Origin: Nitzschia sp. pyKryTriq1
Taxonomy: Eukaryota > Bacillariophyta > Bacillariophyceae > Bacillariales > Bacillariaceae
DNA: 64,000 nt
Direction: 5' to 3'
Assembly: GCA_956465555.1 (NCBI GenBank)
Contig: OY101118.1
Coordinates: 2,377,751-2,441,750 of the forward strand
Positions 10,794-22,200 of this stretch are shown here, in pieces. The position numbers and the translations under genes were made by a program. A model generated the notes under the pieces. It was not told where the DNA came from. It searched no databases and saw only the letters and a program-made list of their open reading frames with translations. Each line of letters starts with the position of its first letter. The stretch's first letter is position 1.

Positions 10794-11201
10794 GAACGAC
10801 ATCTATCAATAGTTATCGAAACAACGCACTGAAGAAGTGCTGTTTCTCGTTCTCGAACGATTGACGCCGCGCCACTCTCTACTCTGGACCTACCGGTACT
10901 ACAGGACCAGTTGACCAGATCAATACAATACAACACAACACAACATCGCATCAGGCGGTGGACCCCCGGCTAGTAGTTTTTCCTCAGACTACGTGGACGA
11001 AATTGATCCGACTGAAATAATTATTATTGTGCCATCTTGTGAGTCGTGAGCAATTTGTGTGTTGCGTGTCTGCATTGACATTTTTTCGGCTCCAAACGTG
11101 GTGCGGCGCTGGTAAATATTGCATCAGCCGATAGAGCAAATAACAGTCGGTGCAAGTTGGAACGATTGACCTCCCAAAGTTGCAAAGCAAAGGATACTTG
11201 A

Positions 11202-13562
11202 ATGATCATGGCATCAGATGAGCAAATAATGGCAAAAGCACCAGCTGTGGCGGAATCATCTACCGCAAATAGGTTATATGGGGGGGAAGACCCCTCGTCG
11301 TCATCTACCGGTACATTGACACCGCAAGTGGCCGGGAAACCGAAACCGGTGGCGTTTTCATGGGGGAAACCACCTTCGACGACGCAAGCAACGAATCTTC
11401 CCGTGGCCAAGAAACCTGCCAGTCTAGCAGAAATTATGGCGGAAGAATCGGAAACTCGACTGGCGGCCCAAGTGGTCTACCAAGGCAAGATGAGTCTGGC
11501 TGAATTGGAGGCCGAGCAGGAGCGGTTACTTCGATCTTTTCAAGAACAAAAACATTCCGCATCCTTGACGAGCGCTCTGAAACCGCCAATCTCAGCACAA
11601 TTAAAGCACCCTCCTCCATCTGCATCCACAGTTAGAAAGATAGGGAACGCTGATCGAGAATTTTCTCAGCGAGCCATGGACGAAATAGAACGGACAGAGA
11701 TTGTCATAGATAACCCAAATAACAGCCTCGAAGAAGAACGACGGAAACAGAGCGCTATGGCGGCCTCTGCTCGAGCCCCTCCCAAGCTTTGGATGGGACA
11801 AGCTACTAAAGCCACAAACGAAAAATATTTGTCCAATGTCCTGCCAGAAGAAGCAAAAGCCCACTTGTCGGAACAAGAGATACTCGAAATCGAAATGGCT
11901 CTGCGAGAAGCAGATATGGATTCCGAGACCGGAAAATCATTGGCTCCGGCAGTTGCCAGCCTTCCATCCGAATCAGCTGCTGTTGCTCAACAGTCATTAT
12001 CCGAGGACGAGACGGCTGCGATTGAAGCCGCTCTGCGGGAAGCCGATGCCAAGCAAGAAGAAGAATCATACATGCTGGCGCTTCAGATGCAACAACAAGA
12101 GCTTGGTCACTTGAAACAAAAACCATCGTCGTTACCTCAGGGAAATGTTCGTAGTATGACTAGAGCCGAACTGGATTCTGAGTCGCAACGAATAGCATCG
12201 GTCTATGCAGGCCCATCCAGCAGCTTGCTAGGCGTAGGAGCTATTACGAATGCTCACCAACAAGAGTTGCGTCACGCTGCTGCTCCTGGCATTGTCATAG
12301 CTTCGCATCCTCCCCCGCGACATCCGATGGACCATGGCTACGGGGATGAAGATCATTTGGAGGGATGTGTCGGGTTCCGAATGAATTCGGCTTCGGCTCA
12401 AGAATGGGCCCGTCGAGACCGAAACACCATCATTGGACCTAATGACGAGATCAGAACGAAGCACGATGTTCACGTACAAGGACAAGCGAACGCCCAGTAT
12501 CTCGGCCTTGATGAGGACGACTATGGACTTCGTACTCACGTCGGAAATCAAGCCTTCAATTCTTTCAAAAAGAACATGAAACGAACGACAAAAGGTGTGG
12601 CTACCCACGGTACCGGACGAGCTGGTGCTGATTCAGACGCCGTCAAGGGCAAGGCGATGGATCCTCATGTGCGCCTTCAAATCAGCAAAGCGATTAACAA
12701 TGGCTTAATTCAACATTGCAATGGTGCCGTGAAACAAGGGAAAGAAGCAGTGGTGTATCACGCAGATCAAGGGGCGGAAAGTCAAGGACACGATGTGGCA
12801 GTCAAGGTGTTCAAACGAATCACTGAATTTCGAGGACGAGGTGCCTATGTGGATGGGGACCCACGATATTTTGGTGAGAACTTCCGCAAGAAGTCCGAGC
12901 GGGAACAACTAGAGCTGTGGGCCGAAAAGGAATATCGCAACTTGGTACGCGCCCATAGATCAAAAGTACCAGTTCCTACCCCGCTGCATTTCAAAGAAAA
13001 CATCGTTTTCATGCGTTTCATGGGAAACGATGGATGGCCTTCACCTCAAATCCGTGAAATCCAAATGAAGAAAGGGAGCAGAAAATGGGATATCCTTTAC
13101 ACACAGGTACTGGAGGCCATTCGAAGGTAAGACCCGCAGCGGAGTTTTCAGACATGGTAGATTCTCTATCACTTTATCCTCTCTCAATTTGTTTCTCGGC
13201 CTCTTCATCATTCTAGATTGTACGTTGGTGCGAAGTTGGTTCATGGGGATCTAAGCGAGTATAATATTTTGGTCGCACCTTCATTCCAGGTGGAACACTT
13301 TGTGGCTTCGGTCGAGGACAACGACAGTGATCTTCAAGCAGTGCTAATTGATTTTGGTCAAGCTGTCGAAGTACGTCATCCGGAAGCGGAGGATTTGCTT
13401 CTCCGAGACTTGGAACGAGTTCGATCATTTTTTGTGAAACAAGGTGTCACAACATTGAATCTGGAGGATTCTTTTCACTTCGTCAAGGATGAGCCAGATA
13501 ATCGCGAAGAGGTGGAGATACAAAACGAACCCACTTCGAATACCGTGGAAGCATTATCGTAA
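11202..13562 (+). CDS. RIOK3: RIO-family atypical protein kinase, RIO3-type (756 aa)
   Basis: Two exons, 11202-13126 and 13217-13562. The 90-bp intron (GTAAGA...TTCTAG) joins AIRR to LYVGAKLVHGD in frame. The kinase half shows the RIO nucleotide loop GKEAVVYHA (about residue 513), the VAVKVFK lysine (about 533), catalytic HGDLSEYNILV (about 650) and the metal-binding IDFGQAV (about 686). The N-terminal half is charged and helical, with repeated EIEMALREAD/AIEAALREAD segments and an EEESYMLALQMQQQE stretch. The TKHD and NQAFNSFKKNMKR segments before the kinase are typical of RIO3 rather than RIO1/2. RIO kinases act as ATPase/kinase factors in 40S subunit maturation. The metal motif reads DFGQ where I would expect DVSQ. 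An alternative start is the ATG at 11208. Confidence 0.88.
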
Positions 13563-13655
13563 ACAGAAAATTCTTGGGTGGCACATCCCTTGTCCTAGCA
13601 ACCATGCTTCGAAAAGGTGTTCTATTTGACACGTAGCCATAAAAGTATCACTCTG

Positions 13656-14630
13656 CTAGTTTGTTAGCGACATGATGGCATTGACGAGGTCTCCATCATT
13701 ATTCTTCAGTGCAGCGACCGCTCGTGCACGAGAGCAACCGGCCTGAGTCATGACAAGCTCGATATCCTTTGCTTCCACTCCAGTCTCGTCCACTACTTCT
13801 TCAGCCTCGTCCACCATCGGTTCCACTTTCTTCTCTTCCACAAGAGGGGTTGCCAATTGTTGTGCCGCTCGGGCTTGCTGTTGTTGCGTTCCCGGCATTC
13901 CAGTCCCCTGCTTGGCTTCACCAAAGACAATGTAAGACCCGCTCTTTTCAAAGACATCTGGCTGGTAGATAGTAAAGAAGCCCTGGTTGCCTCGCATTTT
14001 GAGTGTGACACGAGCAATACCATCGACGGGTTTCATTCCCAGGCGTTCCATAACTTTTCGTGCCTTTTTCTCTGCTCGGTTGGGAACTCGTGGAGCCATC
14101 ATTGCGGCGGGGTCGCTGATGGCAGACAAATCGGGTGTACCGGTACCCGTTGGCATGGACATGGACAGAGTTTCAGGTTCCACAACAGTTTCTAGGTTTG
14201 GAACATCGTCTATGTCTTGAATTTCTTCAATGTTCGGAATGGTATTCGATGATGATTCTTCCACATGCTGCTTAGACGCTGCAGTGGTTGTGGTGACTGG
14301 TGCTACTTTGCCAGTAGATCCGTCAAATTTTCCCTTGAAATTTTGCAAATTCTGAGCCGCCTCCTTTTTCTTCTCTAGATCTTCCTTTTTCTTCGCGCCT
14401 TGTTGGACCTTGAAATCCAAATCCTGATCGACTGCCTTGGACCCTTTCTTCAGAGTATCTTCCGCATCCTTTTTGTATGCCTTGATGTGGGTCTTATTTT
14501 TGGTATCTTTGAGCGCTTCCGCTTCTTGCTCGGGCGTGCTCAACCCATTGGCATCTTGCAACTTGGAAGCATGCGCCTTCGCCAAAGATCTCTTGCGCAA
14601 CTCTTCCAACTCTTCTGCGACACTGGGCAT
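13656..14630 (-). CDS. Nascent polypeptide-associated complex alpha subunit (324 aa)
   Basis: The ATG at 14630 gives MPSVAEELEELRKRSLAK. The C-terminal half has the NAC domain (NRAEKKARKVMERLGMKPV, then ARVTLKMRGNQGFFTIYQPDVF and SYIVFGEAK), followed by a C-terminal UBA domain (ELVMTQAGCSRARAVAALK, then NNDGDLVNAIMSL). NAC-alpha pairs with NAC-beta (BTF3) at the ribosomal tunnel exit and sorts nascent chains. The protein is longer than the usual 200 or so residues because of a Lys/Glu-rich, probably coiled N-terminal extension of about 150 residues with a TNKT-type basic stretch and a Thr-rich linker. It converges tail-to-tail with the RIO kinase gene at a spacing of only 93 bp. Confidence 0.93.
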   Translation of the reverse strand: MPSVAEELEELRKRSLAKAHASKLQDANGLSTPEQEAEALKDTKNKTHIKAYKKDAEDTLKKGSKAVDQDLDFKVQQGAKKKEDLEKKKEAAQNLQNFKGKFDGSTGKVAPVTTTTAASKQHVEESSSNTIPNIEEIQDIDDVPNLETVVEPETLSMSMPTGTGTPDLSAISDPAAMMAPRVPNRAEKKARKVMERLGMKPVDGIARVTLKMRGNQGFFTIYQPDVFEKSGSYIVFGEAKQGTGMPGTQQQQARAAQQLATPLVEEKKVEPMVDEAEEVVDETGVEAKDIELVMTQAGCSRARAVAALKNNDGDLVNAIMSLTN

Positions 14631-15173
14631 TTTCAATCAACCAATTGATTCTTTCTATCTTTTCTTGAAAGTTGTGGAGGTCAATGAGAAAGCAAAAGAA
14701 ATGGACGGCAACGTTGCCCACTTCCCACATACCACACACCTACTCTAGTACTCGTAGCAGTGGCGATCCGATCATCATCATCATTGCTTGGTCGGAAGCC
14801 CTCGCTCGTTCGATCTTCCACGGCAAAAAGATCAACGGTCGGCGGGAACTTTTCTGTCCACCCGTCTGTCCGGTGGGTGACGTCATACATGAAGATCGAA
14901 AAAGTCGAACCAGAGTCGAACCATCGGCCGGCTCGCTGGCTCGCTCGACGCCCGGGCTAGCCCGCGGCGCAAAACGCATCGACATCCACCCATCACCCAT
15001 CACAAAAGGAGGAAGAAAAAGTTCGACATTATCGTTCTTCTATTTTGATACTCGTTTCACGAGGAGATACTTGTATTCTTCCAAGATTGATTTGAGTGGA
15101 GTCCACATCTTTGTTTGAACATCTTTCGTACATTTCCTCCCCACACCGCAACTACTAGCTTAGCTGCAAAACG
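14631..15173. other. Divergent intergenic region, NAC-alpha / DEAD-box helicase
   Basis: About 540 bp shared by two gene starts. I see no repeat array here, unlike most gene-start regions of the window, and no gene. Confidence 0.6.
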
Positions 15174-17165
15174 ATGATGCTGGCGAAATTCTCTCTTCCC
15201 CTGTGCCTTTGTTTGTGGTGGTGGTGTGCGGCAACAACAGTTTCCGACGCCTTTTCCCTCTCGACTCCTCCTCCTCATCTTTCGGCTACTCGTACTCATC
15301 GGACTCGGAAACTCAGTCATCGTTCACCGAATGTCCTTCTTCGTCTGTCAGAGTCAGAAGAGGAGGAGGAAGATTCGTTGGAACGACAACAGCAAGAGGA
15401 AGAAAGTACCTTTTTTGATCTGGGCCTGAATGCTCAAGTTCTGTCAGCCGTCAAATCTCAAAACGGATGGGATCGCCCAACCCCCGTGCAGCGCTTGGCC
15501 ATTCCAAAATTGTTGCAATTGTCGTCGTCGGATAACAGCAACAATTACGATAGTCATATTATGGAGCAAGAGAAGAAGAATAAATCAGTCGACGCCGTGT
15601 GGTGCGAAGCACCTACGGGAAGTGGAAAGACCGCAGCGTACTCCTTGCCCCTGCTGCAAAATCTTTTGGAACGACAATCTTCTACCACTACCACTAATAA
15701 CAACAACAGCAACAAAATGAAAAGAACAAACAACAGCATGAAGAAGGATGGTCGTATTCTATCGCTTATTTTGTGCCCCACAAGAGAGTTGGCAGCTCAA
15801 ATTGGCGGCGTGATTCAAAATCTAGCCAACAATATTTCCACGGCAAGAAGAGGAAAACAGCCCACAGTCATGGTCATGTATGGTGGCACTCCGCTGGAAC
15901 CGCAAATCACTGCTTTGGCCGATGCTGCTCGCTTGGGTGAGACTGTGGACATTTTGGTGGCAACACCCGGGAGACTGGTCGATGTCTTGACATACTATCA
16001 CAATGACAAAGGGGATACGAGTGCGCGGGATGCTGCACTGGAGCGTCGTTTGCTGAATGCTTTGGATGATCGAGGATCGACTGATACGTCTCTGTCGTTG
16101 GAAGATTTGGAGGCACTAAAACTGGATACACTCGATACCGACGAAAGTGCAGACGGAAGATCGTCGTTGGTGAATCTTTTGGAAGGCTTGGAATATCTAG
16201 TATTGGATGAAGCTGATCGACTACTGGGGCGTGCCTTTGAAAAAGAACTCAATTCCGTCCTAGATTTGCTTCCGCGCCGTATTCCGACATGGATGTTTTC
16301 CGCAACCTTTCCCAAGTCCATCGAGCCTCGACTCGATCAGGTTTTGACACGGACTGGAGCGAGTTCTCCTATTCGAATTGAGTGTGCCACGTCGGATCGA
16401 TTGACTACAGAGGACGTCAGCTCGTCGTTACAGAAGAAATTGGAGCGGGCGGCGACCGTCTCAACGGCTTCGACAATCCAGCAAGTCGGACCGGCATCGA
16501 CGATTCAACTACGAGCCATTCGACTGAGGAAGAATGATCGAACACAAGCTCTTCGATTACTGTTGGAGGATCATCCGGACTGGGATCGAGTGTTGGTCTT
16601 TGTTGCGACTCGGTATGCCACAGAGCATGTTACTCAAAAGTTACGACGAGCCGGCATCAAAGCCAGCGAATTGCATGGAAAGCTGGACCAGGATGCTCGT
16701 ATGCGTCGACTTGATGATTTGAAACGTGGGAAGATTCGAGTCTTGCTGACGACAGATGTGTCGAGTCGAGGTATCGACATTGCTGGTTTGCCGGTCGTGG
16801 TGAACTACGATCTTCCACGATCAACGGCAGATTTTGTCCATCGCGTGGGTCGAACTGGAAGAGCGGGGAAGCAGGGGACAGCCGTCACCTTTGTCACGGC
16901 TGCTAGTGAAGCCCACATGGAGTTGATTGAGCAACGTCATTTGGCGGAGCCCATGGAACGAGAAGTCTTGCCGGGATTTGATCCAAACGAAGAACGATGG
17001 GAAATCGAAGCAGAAGCATCACGAATAAGCGTCCCGGGCACAATCCATTCGAATAAGGGATTGGCACACGATCGGATGTTTGGAGGAATCAAGGGCCACC
17101 GAAAAAGCAAGAAGGACAGGCAACGAGAAGCAGCTGCGAAAGAAGCTGCAAAGCAACAGCCATAG
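15174..17165 (+). CDS. DEAD-box ATP-dependent RNA helicase, probably plastid-targeted (663 aa)
   Basis: All core motifs are present in order: Q motif GWDRPTPVQRLAIP (about residue 96), motif I APTGSGKT (about 146), PTRELAAQ, TPGRL, DEAD (about 345), SAT, then in the second RecA lobe TTDVSSRGIDI and HRVGRTGRAG. The N-terminus is a hydrophobic signal peptide rich in Leu, Cys and Trp followed by VSDAFSLS, with Phe27 at the expected cleavage point. This matches the ASAF-type bipartite presequence that directs diatom proteins across the plastid's four membranes. A Ser/Thr/Arg-rich transit-peptide-like stretch follows. The protein probably remodels plastid rRNA or mRNA. An acidic insertion of about 60 residues separates TPGRL from DEAD, and another Ser/Thr-rich insertion precedes lobe 2. 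ATGs at 15174 and 15177 are equivalent. Confidence 0.93.
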   Translation: MMLAKFSLPLCLCLWWWCAATTVSDAFSLSTPPPHLSATRTHRTRKLSHRSPNVLLRLSESEEEEEDSLERQQQEEESTFFDLGLNAQVLSAVKSQNGWDRPTPVQRLAIPKLLQLSSSDNSNNYDSHIMEQEKKNKSVDAVWCEAPTGSGKTAAYSLPLLQNLLERQSSTTTTNNNNSNKMKRTNNSMKKDGRILSLILCPTRELAAQIGGVIQNLANNISTARRGKQPTVMVMYGGTPLEPQITALADAARLGETVDILVATPGRLVDVLTYYHNDKGDTSARDAALERRLLNALDDRGSTDTSLSLEDLEALKLDTLDTDESADGRSSLVNLLEGLEYLVLDEADRLLGRAFEKELNSVLDLLPRRIPTWMFSATFPKSIEPRLDQVLTRTGASSPIRIECATSDRLTTEDVSSSLQKKLERAATVSTASTIQQVGPASTIQLRAIRLRKNDRTQALRLLLEDHPDWDRVLVFVATRYATEHVTQKLRRAGIKASELHGKLDQDARMRRLDDLKRGKIRVLLTTDVSSRGIDIAGLPVVVNYDLPRSTADFVHRVGRTGRAGKQGTAVTFVTAASEAHMELIEQRHLAEPMEREVLPGFDPNEERWEIEAEASRISVPGTIHSNKGLAHDRMFGGIKGHRKSKKDRQREAAAKEAAKQQP

Positions 17166-17861
17166 GTCGTTGTTACAACAACTACGAATATATTCAAAAG
17201 TAGAAAGCCGAAATTATCAAAACATCTTATCCTACTCATTATACCACCGCCTATAGGAGTTTATCTGCTGCTCCATCCTGCTCTCTAGATAGTAGTAGGA
17301 GAGAGAACTTGGTAGTCCACAGTACGCCATCGGCGATGGATCTCGAAGTTGCCCGTCCGTCTTTCGCCAGTCGTCGGTGTCGTTGGATGCGCGATTTGTG
17401 TGCGCAGGACGATACGGGTACGGGATTGGAAGAAAGGTGCTACTAGCGACTGAGCTCGCCAATCATAATCATCTGCCTGGCCACTCCCACCAAGGCGATG
17501 ATGATGAGCGACGACGATGATCGGAGTGGCGAGTAAAAAGGCGGGAGTAGAACAGCTGGTACTCGTTGCAACTCGAAGCAATTAGCAATAAGTAACAACC
17601 TTTGACAGCATCGCACATTCTCGATGGTTGCCCGACGAGTGGTACAACATATTATATCTTGGACTATCCCTTGAGAGTTGTGAAATGCATGAACACCCAA
17701 TAGTCAGGCTAGCAAGAGATTATTCATTGATCCATCGACGTTATTTCTTTGAAAGCCGACAGTGAAAGCTTTCAAAAAAGGAAGGAAGGAAGGAAGAAAG
17801 CTAAAACAATCGAGCCGTTGGAGAAGATATTTTCGGCGACAAACCACAATAACACTCAACA
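17166..17861. other. Intergenic region, no gene seen
   Basis: Unique sequence between two plus-strand genes. Short minus-strand frames here have no recognisable content. A purine-rich AAGG repeat lies about 70 bp upstream of the next ATG. Confidence 0.55.
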
Positions 17862-19205
17862 ATGAGAAAAGTGCCAAGATGGTGGCTTTTCGTCTGCTTG
17901 ATCGTTCTGACCATTGGTCGGTCGATCATCGTGGTGGATGCCGAGCCGCCTGCTAGCAGTAGTCGCGTGGTCGATGTTTCAATAAAAGGCGAAACAATAA
18001 GAAAAGATGAAACCGACCTGATGAAAATCATCGAAACAGAAATATGGGATGCACCGACAAACTCCTGGAAGGCACTGAGTGGGGAAGAACGATGGAGCAA
18101 TGAACGTGGACAGGTATCGTCGGCACCGAGCGTGGCTCGACCACCACCAAACTGGGAATTTGATGGGGATTGGAAGATTGTTATCAGTGGCAGCGATTCG
18201 CTGGGATGGGAATATTCTTTCCAATACTTACAGCCACCCAGACGGAAACGAGTTTGGCTACGCAGTCTGAAGGCAAAACCGATATCATCAATTGCACCAT
18301 CTCGGAAACGTCGCAGAGGGATTCTATCGAGGGCACTGTCTGACATGCGAGATGGTTACAATTTCAAGGGTTTCTCGGTTCGGCTGTACAAATCGTTGAT
18401 TTCTTTGGAGAGCTTTGGCATTGGAATCGGATTGCCGCTGACTACGAACTTTGATTTATTTGACCGAAACCCTGCTCTGCCTAGCATTTCGTCCACTCTC
18501 GGCATTTACTTCCCTGGTACCATAAGTGCCTCGTTGTCAGCGAGCATGCGAGTGGAATGGGTTCGGTGGTTTCTCAAGACCGTTCTATTCTTCATTCCTC
18601 GACTATTGATGCTACTTTTCTACAGATTTGTGATACCAGCGGTGTGGGCAGCCATGACAGCGGCCCTCTTGCCTCTTGGCTTACAGATCCCAACGATTCC
18701 GAAAACACCAATACTGGCCATTTCAAAGCCCAAATACAGTTCAGAATTATCGGAGCGGTTAGGATGCTCTATTGCATATCGATGGTCTCTACAACGGGGA
18801 ATTGAGTGGCGTTTCAACTACTGGCATTCATATATGCCAACATTTACAATTTTCCGCAGACTCCTCCGAATGGAGACACCAGCAGACTGGTGGGCCTGGT
18901 GGGATAAACACTTCGGATCGCTTGGCTTGAGTACCGGATACCCTCTTCCTCTGCCACCATATTACTCTTTTTCTGCGTGCCTTGGACTGAGCGGTCTGTA
19001 CCTTGGCAAAATGAAACCTCGATCGGTCTCGAATGAAGAATCAGACAGTGAAACCAGAGTGTCCGTGTCAACTGCACTAAAGGAGTCTTTGGTAAATCCA
19101 GTGCAGACCCAGGAGGCACTGCCCAGGCAAGAGCTTCCTCCGCAGGCTGAGGTGCTCAAGGCGAAACCTGCCAAACTGGTTGCTGACAAAGCAGCAGCAT
19201 CATGA
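17862..19205 (+). CDS. Signal-peptide membrane protein with a DysF (dysferlin/peroxin) domain (447 aa)
   Basis: A signal peptide or anchor (about residues 1-27) is followed by a DysF-type domain at about 55-135: TEIWDAPTNSWK, then PPNWEFDGDWKI, GWEYSFQYL and RRKRVWLRSL. This is the conserved Trp/Arg-rich pattern shared by peroxins Pex23/30, TECPR1 and ferlins. A basic linker precedes beta-rich sequence and a strongly hydrophobic segment (about 230-280) that could form one or two membrane spans. The last 70 residues are a Ser/Gln/Ala-rich tail. In peroxins this domain shapes ER subdomains, but the function here is unknown. The order signal peptide, then DysF, is unusual. Its stop codon lies inside a TCATGA palindrome shared with the opposing STAND gene. 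Confidence 0.8.
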   Translation: MRKVPRWWLFVCLIVLTIGRSIIVVDAEPPASSSRVVDVSIKGETIRKDETDLMKIIETEIWDAPTNSWKALSGEERWSNERGQVSSAPSVARPPPNWEFDGDWKIVISGSDSLGWEYSFQYLQPPRRKRVWLRSLKAKPISSIAPSRKRRRGILSRALSDMRDGYNFKGFSVRLYKSLISLESFGIGIGLPLTTNFDLFDRNPALPSISSTLGIYFPGTISASLSASMRVEWVRWFLKTVLFFIPRLLMLLFYRFVIPAVWAAMTAALLPLGLQIPTIPKTPILAISKPKYSSELSERLGCSIAYRWSLQRGIEWRFNYWHSYMPTFTIFRRLLRMETPADWWAWWDKHFGSLGLSTGYPLPLPPYYSFSACLGLSGLYLGKMKPRSVSNEESDSETRVSVSTALKESLVNPVQTQEALPRQELPPQAEVLKAKPAKLVADKAAAS

Positions 19206-22200
19206 AAGCATCTCGCTGCTGATGAAATCGCTGCTGAGGAACTCTTCCTCCTTTATGTGACCCTCGATGGGGGCGAAACGTCGTATTTGTTCGCCATGAA
19301 TGGTGATAACAGGACAAGGAGTGTCGCCCATGGAAAACCTTGCCGGCATTTGATGGACTTCTATGAGCTGGCTAACTTTTGCAGCAGCGCCCCATTCTGC
19401 GTACAATTTCGTAGCGACGCGAAGATACGATTGCCATGCCAGGTCAGGTTTGTTCCTTCTCTTCATGAACTCAGCAAGTCTTTCATTAGCAATCGCCTCT
19501 AAATGAAAGAAACCGCTCGCAGCAAAGCACTTGATCGCTTCTTCGTACAGTCGCTTACACTGGTCGACACTACGACTCAGCGACTTCAACTCAGCAACAA
19601 GCAGCAAGTTCATGCCATTGCAGTTTACAACGCCTCCTTTTACAAGCTTTCCCATCGATTTGGTCACAGACTTTGCCCGTCGTAGCGCCGACCAATTTCC
19701 ACTGTCGCGGTAAAGCGCAAAGTCCAGCAAGCCGGAAAAGAATAACTCAAAATACACCATGAAATGGGTACACTTGGGCGGAACTCTACTCTTCGAAGTC
19801 ATTTCTTGGCGCATGCGGCTTGCTCCTTCGAAATCGTTGAATATGTACAACACAATGTAGGCAACCATGTAGTGAGTACGCCACATCAATCCAATTAGAC
19901 CTTCCTGAGTACTAGCGTTGTCAGCAGAGAGATGGCTCAACACACTCTGTGTTGTTGCACGATCGTCCCTAGAACCAGCACCTGACAAATCCATCGCCGC
20001 CCGCCAGAACGGGACCACAAGGGCCCAATTACTTTCCTGTTTCAACAGTTTTAATTGGTCACAAACACTCTTCAGGTCCTCTGTGTAAGCCTTGAGAGGC
20101 AAAGCGCAATGAAACCCCATGCTGGCGGAGGAAGCGGCACATGACGCCGCGTATTGCACCTCTCCATTCCCAACACCGCAACGATACCCTTTAAGTAACG
20201 GTTCGATTCCTTCCAGCAATGGATTCCTCACATGGTGCAATCTAGAGTATACGATGGCATATGTTGACGGGATGCAAATATCGGTATCCATTCGCTCGCA
20301 TAGCTGAATCGCCAAATCCCCATAGCTTACTGCTTCATCGAACGTTCCCAGCATAGTACATAGCATACCGTACCCGGCGATGGAGAAAGGAGTGAAGTCG
20401 CACGCTCCATATGTCAAAGCGTTCTGGAACATGCGAAGTACAGCCATTGGAAGCGTCTGGTCATTGATCGAGTTGAATGATATGTTGACGAGAAGACTCA
20501 AGTATCTTTGAGTCTGTCGTTGGATAGGGTCCTGCATTGGTGGTAAAGACAGTAGAGAATTGGGCTCGAGTCCTTTCATCATTTTTCTCGTTTTTCGCCA
20601 TTCCGCTAGAATTTGAAATTTACTTGGTTTTTTATCCAGCGGTTCACCCAAACTTTTCAGCACCGACAAACATGAATTGATAGCTTCGATGATCTTGTTT
20701 TGAGAATAGAGCACCTCAACACGTATGTAGGACGCCGCCAACTTGTCCTTCAGGTTTCTGGCATGTCGATGAATCTCAAGGCAGCGCCGTAAGCTCAAAT
20801 CGAATCGCCCGCACGCGAAATTCAGCTCCGCGGCATCATTATAGACGTGCAAGAGTAGATCATAGTGGTTCATCCAGTCGTACTCAAATTTCAAAAGGTC
20901 GATCGCCTTACTAGAAAAGTTTGCGGCCGAGAACAAGGCTGATCTAGCTCTCGCCTTTTCGCTGGATTTCTGATTCAACTGAATCAGATCTATCCGTTCT
21001 TCGTCGCTCTCCAAAAAATGTGAACCCTTATTGAGATGGTCGACTGCAGCAAACAGCAATTCGTCTTCTGGTCGAGCAGCGTAGAATGCGCGCAAAATGC
21101 GCCCAATTTGAAGGTGGAGTTTGTGCCGTTCAATGTCCAAAGTAGTATTCTCGTAGAAAGATTTGTGGACAAGATCATGCGAAAACTTGTACTTGGATCT
21201 GCTCACTGCTTTACCTATCAGTCCTTCCACTTCCGCTTCCTGTATCGCTGCTTGAACACTTTCTTCATAAAATGAACGTTTCAGACTGGTAGTGCTGCCT
21301 TCTTCGACAAGCTCCATTTGGGTTGCCATTACTGCTTGTGTCTGGTCGGGATGAATAAGACCCCCCGATACCGCATCCTGAATAACCCCTTTAACCGTGT
21401 TGGTAAGATGCTCTCGGTATTCCGTTTCCAAAAGCTCCAAGTGAGTTGCGATGAGTTCCACGACTTTAGGCTCAAACGTAAAACCAATCACAGCCGCTAG
21501 CGTCAAAAGCTTCCGAGAATCAGAAGAAAGCTTATCGACATTTCCTACCAACGAATGTCCAACATTCTGCATCACTTCAGTCTTGCTCTTGATTTGTTCT
21601 ACATCCCACATCCATTTGTGCGTATGAAACGAGAACACCAATAGCTCCTTCCTTTGCAGCATTTCGAGGAACTGGAAAATTGAAAATGGGTTTCCATGGG
21701 TTTTCTCGAGCACAATCTTTGCAAGATCTCTGACTCCCGGAGTGCCTGTCAGATCCGAGAGGATATCATCGACACTGGAGAGGGGCAAATTGTCAATATG
21801 AATATCTGTAACAATGTGACCATGATTCTCCGAGAGAAAAGGAATGTCACAGGATTCATCATCGCGATATGCTACTAAAACCATCAGATTTGTGAGCTTG
21901 GGATCTCGGACAAACATGGAAATACATTCGAGTGAGTCTTGATCAGCCCACTGCAAGTCATCAAGGAACAGGATGATCGGATGCGAGGAATGGCTGAGCG
22001 CTCGAAGAAAGTCGCGGAATATCTTCGGAAGCTCCTGTATTCTATCCTTCCACACATCAAGGCATGATAGTTTGGACTTCTTTTCAACATTCTCATCGTC
22101 GTGTCCGCCACCATATAATCTTGATGAACTACCAATCAGTAACGTCTCGAGTTTGGGAAGAAGTTTTGTCAAGTCCTTCAGCTTTGCATGACCCAAGCTC

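Larger units (their letters stand above)
10123..11201. other. Intergenic region, repeat-rich
   Basis: Contains CTAGTACTAG-rich sequence (about 10330-10430), a CT/GA hairpin (10534-10571) and a weak GTAC cluster (10670-10793). No gene is supported. Confidence 0.6.

Noticed and set aside
20195-20212. GGTTCGATTCC, a tRNA B-box-like string
   Set aside because: Lies inside the STAND coding sequence, and no A box or cloverleaf can be built around it.
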